Assembly: GCA_004369085.1 (NCBI GenBank)
Contig: ML210149.1
Location: 1 to 64,000, forward strand
Direction of reading: 5' to 3'
Length of the DNA stretch: 64,000 bases
DNA from: Coprinopsis marcescibilis
Lineage: Eukaryota > Basidiomycota > Agaricomycetes > Agaricales > Psathyrellaceae
Within the stretch, counting starts at the first letter, position 1; every line of letters begins with the position of its first letter. The position numbers and the translations under genes are program-made. Below, piece after piece: positions 11,860 to 22,725 of this stretch. The notes under the pieces were generated by a model that worked only from the letters and a program-made list of their open reading frames with translations, had not been told where the DNA came from and searched no databases.

Positions 11860-12126
11860 CCTGAAAGAAGTCTCGTTAGCCTATTGATACGTATGATGCA
11901 TCCAAAACATACCTGGATAGCGGTGATGACCGTTGTGGTTAAAGAGCAATGTTACAGTTCACTACACTCGAATGCCAATTGATGGATGCGCGTGTTGCTG
12001 ACGATTGTTTGTCCTTTGTTTGTCCGGCACGGACGGGAACGGATTCTGTGTGTTGCTCTTCGTCTGTAGTTGGCAAACCTTTCCTTTCATTCCGTTCTTT
12101 TTCTGTAACCCGTCTATATTATCATA
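11860..12126. promoter_or_regulatory. shared divergent promoter region of OST4 and QCR8
   Basis: The 267 bp between the two start codons must hold both promoters, and on the OST4 side also a 5'-UTR intron (11861-11912). No TATA box or known operator stands out. The arrangement allows co-regulation of the two housekeeping genes, but that is inference. Confidence 0.5.
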
Positions 12127-12673
12127 ATGAGGCCCACTATTGCGCGACAAAGCGATATGCCCGGACGTAAGTCGCACAATTACACCCCTCCAAGCCGCGC
12201 GTGAATTGACTGAATTCGTGACAGCCAAGGTCTACGTGAGTGGAAAACGTATTTCTTCAGAGTAAGGGGACATAAGTAACTTGGATGCGCGATGTAGAAC
12301 TTGTGGTGGGGTGACAAGACTGGTACCAGGCAAAGGGGCATCACCCAATACAGTACGTCGCCGTGTCTGGAGTCTTATGCTGCGTCCTTGCTGAAGAGAA
12401 TTGCTTTGACTTTAGCTATCTCCCCATACCAGACCAAAGTCGCTCCTCACTGGGCCCGAACCTATCTCTTCAACTTCTACCGCCGAGTTGGAGGAGAGCT
12501 ATTGTTCTTTGGTGTCCCCATCGCCATTGGTACGCCCTTTTTGCGTACTGGTACAAGTGGTCAATGCTGATGAAACGTTTATAGGTTACGCTACCTACTC
12601 ATGGGCCAAGAGCCACGACGCCTACGTAAACAGCAAAGCTGGTCACATTGCACACGCCGCACACGAAGAGTAA
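12127..12673 (+). CDS. QCR8: cytochrome bc1 complex subunit 8 (Qcr8)
   Basis: Five exons (12127-12166, 12225-12235, 12298-12352, 12416-12529, 12585-12673) give 102 aa. The product starts MRPTIARQSDMPGPKVY, then LWWGDKTGTRQRGITQY, a single transmembrane helix with NFYRRVGGELLFFGVPIAIGY, and ends in SKAGHIAHAAHEE. This matches ubiquinol-cytochrome c reductase subunit VIII, an inner-membrane subunit next to cytochrome b in respiratory complex III. Exon 2 is only 11 nt and is needed to keep the conserved PGPKVY. The third intron (63 nt) is a multiple of three with no stop, so retention would stay in frame. It is divergent from OST4. Confidence 0.92.
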
Positions 12674-12981
12674 AAATCTCGATAGATATAGAAGTGCTCT
12701 CCAACGCCTGTGTCCGTCCTCTGTGCAACGTGTTTGTATTATCCAGACGTCTAACATTCACATAATCACGAACTTTGAAGCTCGAAGGCGTACTCCAGAT
12801 TGGTCAGGGAGGAACTTAATACTGTGCATTTTGTTTCTGGCTTTCCTTAGCCGATCAATTGCTCGCGTCCGCGTTTAGTCAAAATGTTGCGGGGATCTTG
12901 GGTAGGGTAGCAAATTGCAATCGCTATGCCTTTCCTATTATCCAGGTTATCGTTAGTTCAGCTTCCCTGACTGGACACGTA

Positions 12982-13685
12982 CAGTGGTAGTACGGCACTT
13001 TGTACACGGACACTCCCTTGTACAGTTGCCATTTTTGCAGGAAATAAGCATTCCCCTCCCGGATTTCTGTGCTATAGTTGCTAGTATGTACTCTATCCAC
13101 CACGTAGCATATGTCTCTTGTGTATATCTTGTCTGGATTCAGGGGGAGGGGCAGGAATGTACAAAAACATGGAATTGATCAAAACAGGCGAGGTTCATAT
13201 TTCCCTTCTCGACTATTTTCTTGACATTTTAAAAAAGCATAAATGTGTATCACTACCGGGATACCTTGTGTGCAAAAAATTCAAGGTACAGCACCAACCG
13301 TCGAGCCGTAAAATGCAAATATGTCATGCTGGAGGAAGGGTTTGAATGAGTTGTCACGGCGTGACATCCCTGCTGTCACGCTCATTATATTCAATCGTAA
13401 TTGGTACTGCAATTTCAATCCATTTTTTCTAATGAATATAGACTGTCACACATTGTCACACGCGGCGAGGGTGTCCAAAGGAATTGGATGAGCTTGTTTT
13501 TTGACTTGTCATCTCAGAATTGGTATTGAACACTCGTCTTTGTGTTAACAGCTGATTTTCTTTGAGAATATAGGGCTAAATACCCGCAGCTTCGGTACTC
13601 AAAAGAGCTTCAAGCTATCGGGCAATTTATGGTTGAGATAATTAGCTATTAGTCATTTTTTGTAAAAAGTGCCGTACTACCACTG
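12982..13685. mobile_element. non-autonomous DNA transposon (MITE-like) with inverted ends and TA target duplication
   Basis: The left end CAGTGGTAGTACGGCACTTT (12982-13001) is matched exactly, as reverse complement, by the right end at 13666-13685. Each end is flanked by TA (12980-12981 and 13686-13687). With one mismatch the match extends inward a few bases. TA duplication and a CAGT start are typical of the Tc1/mariner/pogo superfamily. The 704-bp interior has no transposase-like frame, so the element would need help in trans. Only one copy was found in this window. Seen: the inverted repeat and TA pair. Inferred: the superfamily. Confidence 0.75.
13352..13459. repeat. cluster of TGTCAC / GTGACA motifs inside the element
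   Basis: Five copies of TGTCAC or its complement occur in 108 bp: 13352, 13361 (inverted), 13374, 13444 and 13454. The first pair forms the small palindrome TGTCACGGCGTGACA. Such subterminal repeats are often transposase-binding sites in MITE-like elements; that role is inference. Confidence 0.5.
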
Positions 13686-13893
13686 TAATCGCGGCCAACC
13701 GAAGCAAACCCACATTATTTTCATAACTCGAAGTAACGTTTTTGATATCTTCGATACACGACGCGTTGGTGTAATGATAGAATATGTGAGAGTTCAGCTT
13801 GGAGAACAGGTTACGCTTGTGGCTGTGCAACCCCGTTAGCTGAGCAAAATACAAAGCTTTGTTGTTAACCAGCCGCAGCAGACACATATCTTT

Positions 13894-13917
13894 GTCCCCT
13901 TCGGGGTGACATACGAA

Positions 13918-13948
<31 letters not shown>

Positions 13949-14013
13949 GGCCCCTGCACAAGGATGACACGCTTTCCCGGAGTGGTAGACCTACGGGTCT
14001 CAATATTTATTTT
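13894..14013 (+). ncRNA. U6: U6 spliceosomal snRNA, copy 1
   Basis: The 120-nt sequence opens with a GC-rich 5' stem-loop (GTCCCCTTCGGGGTGAC), followed by AATTGGAACGATACAGAGAA, GATTAGCATGGCCCCTGCAC and AAGGATGACACGC. These are the invariant U6 parts: the ACAGAGA box that pairs with the 5' splice site, the AGC triad and the internal stem-loop. It ends in TTTATTTT, a Pol III stop. The 3' part (CCCGGAGTGGTAGACCTACGGG) is longer than in animals and can fold back on itself. No intron interrupts it. It lies about 250 bp upstream of NACHT-TPR gene 1 on the same strand and is identical to copy 2 over 120 nt. Confidence 0.95.
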
Positions 14014-14265
14014 GCTCAATTTTTCTTAGCTATGTAAGGGACGTTGTCCTGCTCTTAGACCGGAGTACCGTGGACACCGGCTGATGGAACGTCTACTGAG
14101 GGCTACTGTCCCTTTTCCTGAGATTACACCACGATCCTCATAATCGTTTCGTGCCCTGCGCGTGCTCTCTTCAGATATGGACAAGGTAATATCGCGAAAC
14201 TCTGTGGCCAGGTGGTTTTGATAACACTTTTCGAACAGCTTTTACGCAACACACTGAGCCGATGG

Positions 14266-17200
14266 ATGGTTGGAGGACTGAATCCACCTGGCCTCGAAAC
14301 TCAGGTATTGCGGGACAGGACGCAGGCAGGTATGTTTAGTACTCTTTCGGACGCTGGACGACGTTTTACACTTCTAACAGCCGATGCAGAGCCTGGCCCA
14401 GTAAGAGGGCCTTTGGCAGGCTTATCGAACCTGGAAATGCAAGATTCGGCTCAGATTAACTTTGTTGGCGGTAATATGTCTAGCAACATCACAAATATTA
14501 CGAACGTAACGAACATCGCTCATAATGAGAGTCTTTACTGTGAGTTTCAATTCATTCGATGTTTAGGTATAACTCTGGACGCAGCTTTCTGTGGCGCAGA
14601 TACCGATGCGGCTATCCACGAGGCTCTTCGTCGCCTGCCCGACCCAGTGGGTTGTTCTTGGAGTGCGTCAGCGACGTGTCTAGAAGGAACGCGCGAAGCG
14701 TACGCTGGAGAGATAATGTCATGGATGAGAAGCCCAGGAGGAGCAACAGCCGAAGTATACGTAGTGGCAGACTCAGCAGGCAGCGGCAAGTCTGCTCTCG
14801 CCCATACCATCTGCCAGAAGGCGGAAAAGGAACGAATACTCGTCGCCGGATTCTTCTTTAACCAAATGAACCAGAAATCCACCACATCAGGCCTCATCGT
14901 GGCGTTCATTCGTGGCCTTTGCGATATCAATGACCAAATCAAGAGACATGTAGGCGAAATCCTTTCGAAAAATAGCACCCTCGCCAGCGCAGATCCCATT
15001 CGACAGTTTGAGGACATCGTCTTACCCGTCTCCCAATCCCTTCCCCCTGATCGACATTTTGTGATCGTGATAGATGCTCTCGATGAGGAGCACGACCCAG
15101 TGATTCTTTATATCCTACGAGATTGGGTGCCTAGGCTACCATCGTCTTTCCGTATTCTCCTTATGACACGCCCTGAAGAACGGGTCATGAAGCACCTAGG
15201 AAATCAACCCCACATTCGCCATTTCTCATCCTCCCTCACCGGCGTACCCAATTATCGGGATCTGGAAACCTTCATCGTACATCGGTTATCAACGACAGAT
15301 TATGGTTCCTCAGTCTCCCAAACACTCTTGCAAAAGTTCGTCGAAAGGACAGAAGGCCTGTTCCTGTGGGCAAGAACAGTTCTTAACCACCTGGACAACG
15401 CTTCTTACCCAGTCGAAGAACTAGAAGACATTGTCTCTGGAAGCAGTGCCTTTTGGGAGGAGGATGATGCTGCCACCAAACAGCTCGACAACCTGTACCT
15501 GCGAGTCCTTGCCAATCTCAAATGGGCAGATCGTCGGTTTGTGGAGATGTACAGGAAAATCATTGGTGCACTAGTCACGTTGAAAGAACCACTATCTCCT
15601 ACAGGTCTCGCCGCCCTGTACGCTCCGGACGGCCTTAGAATTGAGGACATTCACCGGCTCTGCTCACTCTTTCGGACATTACTTCAAGACTACTCTCCCA
15701 ATTCACAGCAGCCAGTCCGCCTTCTCCACCTCTCCGTCCAGGAATTCTTGACGCAACGCGCACCACTAAACTACCGACTGAATATCCAAGAGCACCATTC
15801 AAAGCTATCTCATCTGTCCCTTATCACCATCAAGAAAGACCTTACGCCCCTAAATGTCCCCGTACTTGGCTACACCGAAGGAGAATGGTTCATTGACCCA
15901 TTTGCGACCCCTCCGAAGATGCCCTCACTAGAAAAGTATGACTTTTCGGAACAGCTTTATTACTCCTGCCGCCAGTTGGAGTATCACACCTTGATCATGC
16001 CAACTCAGTCCCTGGCAAGGTCGCATATTCAACTTGCTCGTGAGGTCATCGTGGAAGGGCCTCGTGCAATACTCGAGGTCACTGCAGCACTGGGCTCTGT
16101 GGTTGATGTCGTTTCTCTGAGGAAATTGACATTGGTGAGTTCAAAAACGCGTGGGATGAACAACTCACTGATTGAGGAATGATAGACTTTGTCCTCTGAA
16201 AATCTGGACGCCTCGACGATGAGGAAGACAGCTGCAATATACTGCGCAATGGCTAGGATTTTGGCAGAGGCTGGTCTGAACACGCAAGGCCTGCCTCTTG
16301 CCCATGACGCTGCCGCTCTCTATCGACAAGTTTCAAGCGAAACAAACGATCCTGGCACGAAGTGGGAATTGTGCGAGGCTTTGCAAGCGCTGTCGTCCAT
16401 CCTTCACTCTCTGCGTTTCCACCAAGAGTGCTACGATACCGTTCAGGAAGGTTTGCAAGCTCTGAGGCCGTTAGTCGACACCGATCCAGCAACATTTCGA
16501 CCCCGCCTCTCCAAAATGCTACGGATTTGCAGCTTAGCCTCAAGCGGCTTGAAGCGCCATGAGGACGCTATTCGAGTTGCCAGAGAAAACGCAGATATCT
16601 CCCGTCAGCTGGCTGTGGAATACCCGAACAAATGGTCGGAAGGACTTGCCCGGGCACTTTACAATCTCGCGTTCGTTTGCAGCGCTTGTCAACGGGTAGT
16701 AGAATCTATACCACCCATTGTCGAATGCATCGAGATCGTTCGACCGCTAGCGATTACGGATCCCTTCAAATTCGATCAATTCCTCTCTGATTCTCTCTAC
16801 AACTACTCCCTTTACATCTACACCGTCGGACAAAGCACCAATGCCTTGGAACCTGCGCAAGAATCAATTGATATCTGCCGCCGATTGTCTGCGAGAAATC
16901 CAGACAAATTCAACCCTCATCTAGTTCGCTCCCTCCAACGCTACGGCTTCCTCCTATCGCAGACAGCCAGGCACGCCGAGGCATTGGAACCGACACTCGA
17001 AGCGATTATTATCCAGCGACAACTCACTGCCAAAGACTCATCAATATACGAACCCCAGCTTTCCGATTTGGTATACAACCACGCCTATTACATCTCCAAC
17101 ATGGGCAGGCATGCGGAGGCTGCAGAAATAGGGAAAGAGGCGCTCGACATTCGCCGCAGACTTGCTGCCCAGGACCCCGAAAGGCATGAAGGGAGCCTCG

Positions 17201-19447
17201 GGTCATCGCTTTCTAGGATGGCATACGACCTTCTGGAAGCACAACGCAGTGGCGACGTTGTAAATTTGTTGTTGGAGTCTGTCCAAGTCTGCCGCCGTGT
17301 GGTGGCAAGGGAGGTCGAGACAGAAAACCTACGGATACTACCTTTACAAGGTCGGGAAGCACGCCGAAGCACTCGAACACACGCGGGAGGCACTCGAAAT
17401 ACGCCGCTCACTGGCAGCCCAGGATCCGCTGAAGTTTGAGCCCTCAGTTGGATGGTCGCTTCAAAGCTTGGGTCGCTACTTTAATTCGTGCAATCGCTTT
17501 TCGGAAGGCCTTCCGTTCCTTCACGAAGCTGTTGAAGTTCGACGTCGGCTTGCAGCCAGAGATCCTGCAGTTTACGAAGGTCAACTGGCTCAGTCACTCC
17601 ATAACCACCTGTATTGCATTTCCAACGTGGGCAAGCACGCAGAAGGTGTTGTGGTGGGGGAAGCTGCGGTCGAGGTCTGTCGTTATCGCGCCACCAAAGA
17701 TCCCACGGCATTCGAAGACAACCTTGCCTCAGCCCTCTATTGGTTGGCATATAACTATGGTGAGCTAGGACGCGAAGAGGAGGCAGTACCATTGTACCTC
17801 GAAGCCATCAGTATTTATCGCCGTTTGACAGCAAGGGATACCAAGAAAACAGCAGACCTGGCATGGGCCCTCTTTCGCTTGGCCTGTCTTTTTAGTTCCA
17901 GCGGTCGAAACGAGGACGCAATTCTCCCAGTGACGGAGTCCATCGACATCCGCCGTCGCTTATACGCAGATAATCCTACGTCATATGGACTTGACTTATC
18001 CTACTCCCTAAACAAACATGCCATCTTCCTCTCCGATCTAGGAAACCACGTCGACGCCGTCAATACCATGGAGGAAGCTGTAGGCATGTACCGCGGTCTT
18101 GCAGCTCGTGACCCATTACTATATGAGGAGCCCTTTGCGGGCACTCTCCAGCGTCTCGCTTACGACCTTGGTCGATGTGAACGGTACGGTGATGCAGTCG
18201 TGGTCGCTTTTGAAGGGTTGGAAGTCCGACGACGTTTAGCTGAAAGGGGCCCGGGGTCATCTGAAGGCCAGCTGGCGGAGGCACTTCAGTACTATGGCTA
18301 CTATCTATCGGGGGATGGGAGGGACGAGGAAGCTGTTGAGCCAGTGGAAGAAGCCATCTCTATCCGGCGTCGTTTAGCAGCCAAAGACCCAGGCAATCTT
18401 GAAGATCTAACGTGGCCCTTGTGGAGTCTGGCGCACTATTTGAATTCAATCGGACGTAGCGCTGACGCAATTCCGCCTATGCAAGAATGCGTCGAGATTC
18501 TACATCAACTTGTTGCAGCCAACGGATCCAAACACGAGCCGAGGCTCGCTGATGCCCTCACCAGGTATTCTCGTTATGTGTTTAGTGCAGGCAAGCACTT
18601 AGATGCACTGCTACCGGTCCAAGAAGCAATCGACATTCGACGCCGTTTGGCCACGGAAGACCCCGAACAAGACCGGGAGGACCTGGCTTGCTCCCTTGAA
18701 GTCTATGCTGGAAACCTCGAGCGGTGCAAACGATACGACGAAGCGATTGCAGTGGGGCTCGAAGTGGTCAAAATTCGACGCTCACGGGTGCAGAAGGACC
18801 CCTCCCCAGATAAAGAGGTCTCACTCTGCTCCGCACTGGATGACTATGCCCAGTACCTCTCCTCTTCAGGCAGACATGCGGACGCAGTCAAGCCTGGCCG
18901 TGAATCCATAGCGATTAGGCGTGGTTTGGTGGCACAGAACCTGAAGGAAGACGATGAAGACTTTGCCTATGCTCTGAATGAGCATGCATGGATCCTCGCC
19001 AAGGCAGGCATGTATCACGAATCCATTGCATGTGGAGAGGAGTCTGTCAGCGGGTATCGTCGACTGGCAAATTCCAATCCAGATCATTTGGTGTCCGTCG
19101 GAAATTCGCTTGATACATTGGCCCATACCCTCAACGAGTCCCAGCGATATGAAGAGGCCCTTGCGAGAGCTACAGAGGGTTTGCAATTTTGCCGTCAAGT
19201 TGAAGAGGGTGGAAATGGCGATGGTTCCGACGGTGACCATTCCAACCTGGATGACCCCACAAGTTCTCTTCACCAGCGATGCGCCGTGGCGTTCTTCAAT
19301 ATGGGACGCAAGGAGGATTCCGTGAAGCACATTCAACAAGCCATACACGCATTTCGTCGCCTTATGCGCGGTGATGAACCCGAAGAGTACGAGAAAGACC
19401 TGGAGGATTGTCTTCATTTACTCGATCAAGTCAATAGAATGAACTAG
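14266..19447 (+). CDS. NACHT-TPR (NLR-like) protein 1, frame broken in the TPR array
   Basis: Exons 14266-14539, 14585-16134 and 16186 onward; the first ATG in frame is uncertain (14266 chosen; 14332 is possible). A Gly/Asn-rich stretch DSAQINFVGGNMSSNITN precedes the NACHT domain. Walker A is DSAGSGKSALAHT (~155) and Walker B is IVIDALDEE (~250). From 16186 about 20 tetratricopeptide-like repeats of ~45 aa follow (..LEPALEAI.IRRRLAAKDP..). At about 17308-17330 the frame shifts by one: the upstream frame stops at 17437-17439 (about 1,025 aa), while repeats continue in the next frame to the stop at 19447. Compared with repeats in the same gene and in NLR 2, the spacing is short by about 23 nt, so a small deletion is likely. 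The first intron (45 nt) is in frame, so it could be retained. Family role: intracellular sensing, possibly heterokaryon recognition. Confidence 0.8.
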
Positions 19448-19706
19448 CGTATTTGGCCCAAAAACACAAACATGTTCTTCTTGATAACCTGAGAGCTCCA
19501 AGTCAACGCCTGACCAAAAATGCAGATTGAAGCAATTTAATGTCATACAAACCCGCCTGCAGATTACCGTATCGTTTAGTTAATCTACTTTTTCAATAAC
19601 ACTAGATATGTTGTCCAAGAATGCCAAACATAGTAGTGGTCTTAGCCGGTCGCAGGTGAAATGCCTCAAGTCGCCGAACAGTTGAATGTCGGGTCCAAGG
19701 ATTTTA
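19448..19706. other. short convergent intergenic region
   Basis: About 260 bp between the stop of NLR 1 (+) and the stop of the RING gene (-). It must contain both transcript ends. Nothing else seen. Confidence 0.5.
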
Positions 19707-22318
19707 TCACTCTCCTTCCCTACTCCGGTCGGTGTTCCTAGCAGCCCGCAGACGCCTCTGATGTCTTCCTTCGGTAGGACGAAGAGCCGAATCCAAAGAC
19801 AGAATCCGTCGTCTACCAATGTGAGCTACTTCATCTTCATCTTCCTCTGATTCGCCTTCATCAGTGTGTCCAGTACCAGTAGACCCATCGTCGTCGTCGT
19901 CTTCCTCAGAATCTTCAGAAGGTTGATGCTCGGAATCTTCAGTGTCTTCCACCAGGTCGATAACGTCAACTGGCTCAGGCAAAACTCGAGCCCTGGCACT
20001 GCGGAATCTAATTTGCCGGCGGGGTGGTGGATCGTCATCTTCCTCTTCGTCGTCACTAATCACGATAGTTGGCTGGTTGATCCGGCGAGGAGGAGGGGAT
20101 GGAACTGCACGGTATCTGTATCTTCGGCCCACATGCCTCCCTACTGCTCCAGGTATAGGAATGGCACCACGGTTGATATATGCATCATCGGAAGTGTAGT
20201 CACCGTCACTATCCCCCTCCCCCTCCAAGGTTACTTCCTCGCGCCTTGCCCATGGTCCGTCGGTATCGTCACCGACGATTTCGATTCGATAGCGTAACTC
20301 GTCTTCTTCAGATTCTTCTTCACTAGAATGCACTTCACGTATGCGAGCTGCTCCACCAGCCCGACCGGCAGCACCATTCCGTCGGCCACGTCCAACGAGA
20401 ATGAGCTCATCATGTACCTCTTCGTCGCTGAAGATGTCGCCATGGTCACGGAAACCTTCTGCCATTTCATTCCTCGTTAATAACATGACAAAATAGATCG
20501 CAGTAGAAGGCAGCGACGTACCCATTTCGATATCATCAAGGTCATCACCATGTGCACTGGCAAAAGCATCGTCGATATCGTCCTCTGCATAGAAATCGTC
20601 CTCGGAATCCTATACAAGGGCAGTCAAGATCTATATGGTTGGACCGCGCAAAAAGGTTCTTACATCGTCTACGTCGCCTGGATTATTATTGAGAAGTACA
20701 TCAGCCAATGCTTCCCAAGACTCATTAACTGGATTCAAAAGGGTCGGGAAGGTAGTTCTCACCTCTGAAATATCCATCCATTGGGAAGAAATCCGCAGCT
20801 TCTTCGTCGCCCTCGGAGTCGTCGTCAGCTTCGGGATGACCAGGGTATTCACGATCGCAGCTTGAGCAGTGACGACCGAAAATCTCATGCATGCAGTCCA
20901 AGCATCGGTAAACGCCACCATCTTCCGCGTCGTACCATCCCATCTGTTCTTGGTCGTTAGCCTCTCCATTTGCTGGCTCCCGTCGTGGTAATGGTGGAGG
21001 TGGCCCGAACATCATGTCCTCGAACAAGGGACGTCTTTGGCCAATAGGATGGAAAATATTGTTCCAAGGGTCTGGGTTGCCATTAACGTTGGGAGCGGGC
21101 GCATCGGCATCAGGTGGTACTGGCAAATCGACAAGTTGGCTTCGCACGAGCGTTGCCACCATGTCCTTCACGCTGTACACCTCAACGGGTCGTTCGCGAA
21201 CATCAGCACGGCAGAGCGGACAGTTCTTCCGCCGCGTAAGGTATTCTCGTAGAGCCGCCCGATGTGCAAACGGCATGCGCTGGCGACCAGCTCTTCCTGC
21301 AACAGCTTGTGGATTGATGTTGCCATTGACGATATCTTCTGGGTTGAGCGCCGGCCCATCCAACTCTCGTGCCGGATTTGCAGTGAACCAACGCAAGAGA
21401 CAAGTATAGCACGCTATGTGACCGCAGGGGGAAAGTGCAAACGGCCTGTGAAGCAGGTCAAGACATATTTGGCAAGTCAAGGATTGCTGCACAGAGGCAA
21501 GCTGGGTTTGATGTTGTTGCAAGAGCTGAGAAACACGGAAGTGGGCAGTATTAGCGGAGTGTCCTGAAAATGAAGATTGCTACTCACGGCGGTGTGTTCC
21601 GCAAGCCGTTGAGTCAGTCTTTCGATTTCCGCAGCTTGGGCTTCTGCCTGGGCGGACGTAGACGGTGCCATTGATGTGGAGGCTATGATAAGGGAGGTGA
21701 GAGCTTCTTCTGCTCGTCCGAGGCCAGGTTCACATGCTGGTAGCGCAGTAGTAGTATGGGACCTTGATCGTGGCCTTTCTTTGCCCTTTCCTTTGTCTTT
21801 CTAAAATAAAGTTAAAAAGTTAAATCGGTTATTATCAGACCTGGGGAACAAAGAACAATTAGGCACACCTTTTTGGAAGGCTCATCGTCTCCTGGGTCAG
21901 TCTCGCTGCCCGAATCATTTGAATCCGGCTCTGGCCCTGGCCCTGGTGCTGGCGGTAGCGATGTACCGAGCGTTGTAGTGGCATCAGGCTGTACACCAGT
22001 TGTTGCTGAATGACTGCTGGCGGTCTGCTCCGGGACGCTGCTTCTGCTCTTTGGTTTCGTCCTCTGCCTCAAAGGAGTGTCCTGCGAGACAGACTGCTTC
22101 TTCCTCTTCCTCCTCCTCTTCTTTTGCCCCTTTTCTTTGTCTCTTGGAGCCGATGTGCTCCCATTCATGGTGACGAGAGGACTGGAGCCAGAAGTTTTGT
22201 CCTTCTTGGGCTTCTTGGCATCTCGAGCAACAGAACTGGGCTCCTCAGTGTCTGATGAGGCAGCTCTCTTCAGTGAAGTGCTATTGCTGGGCCCTGGGGT
22301 CGCCTGACGCGTCGACAT
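19707..22318 (-). CDS. RING-finger E3 ubiquitin ligase with acidic C-terminus
   Basis: Six exons (22318-21869, 21800-21588, 21525-20763, 20728-20664, 20609-20522, 20458-19707) join in frame to 776 aa. The N-terminus is Ser/Lys-rich with a basic KKRRRKRKK cluster (possible nuclear signal), then a short coiled coil (AQAAEIERLTQRLAEH). The RING domain spans ~238-325: CQICLDLLHRPFALSPCGHIACYTCL, ending NCPLCRADVRERP. A second cysteine cluster YRCLDCMHEIFGRHCSSC follows around 430-450. The last ~250 residues are very acidic (runs of D/E) and alternate with Arg-rich pieces. RING proteins pass ubiquitin from E2 to substrate. The general layout recalls CHFR, but no FHA domain is visible, so I do not assign it. 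A second in-frame ATG at 21671 would give a shorter form that still holds the RING. Confidence 0.8.
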
Positions 22319-22725
22319 TAGGTTGTACGATATACTGGGAAAGATTGAAAGGACGATTGGTCCAAAAAGCTGTCGTGACCAGCACCGCGAAGTCATCGAT
22401 GATCTGTTCCCACGGATCGACGCGAACCACAGCCACCGTGCAGGCGACGGTCCCAAAATAGCACTACCGGCTTATGCACGGACAACGTTGAACTCTTCAT
22501 TCAAAGGATGGTTTCAGGCTTATCTTGGACCCAGAGGTCTAACATTACAGGGATGAAAAGCGTTAATCTGCTTCTGGCCGTTACCTGGTGTCTTTCTTCA
22601 TCCACTAGCTCGTTCAAGACCAACAGATTCTGGCCAAATTCCAATCCCTATCGCCCCTAGTCCACCGACGCCACCGCTGCTGCTAGCAGGGTCACCCAGG
22701 ACTGTATCCACCCGTCAAGGTCTAT
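22319..22725. other. divergent promoter region, RING gene / transporter 1
   Basis: 407 bp between the two start codons. The RING frame stays open upstream to about 22456, so a longer N-terminus is possible there. No other feature seen. Confidence 0.4.

Noticed and set aside
14540..14584. Reading straight through the first NLR 1 intron
   Set aside because: The frame stays open, but GTGAGT..GCAG ends and the matching intron in NLR 2 favour splicing; retention remains possible.
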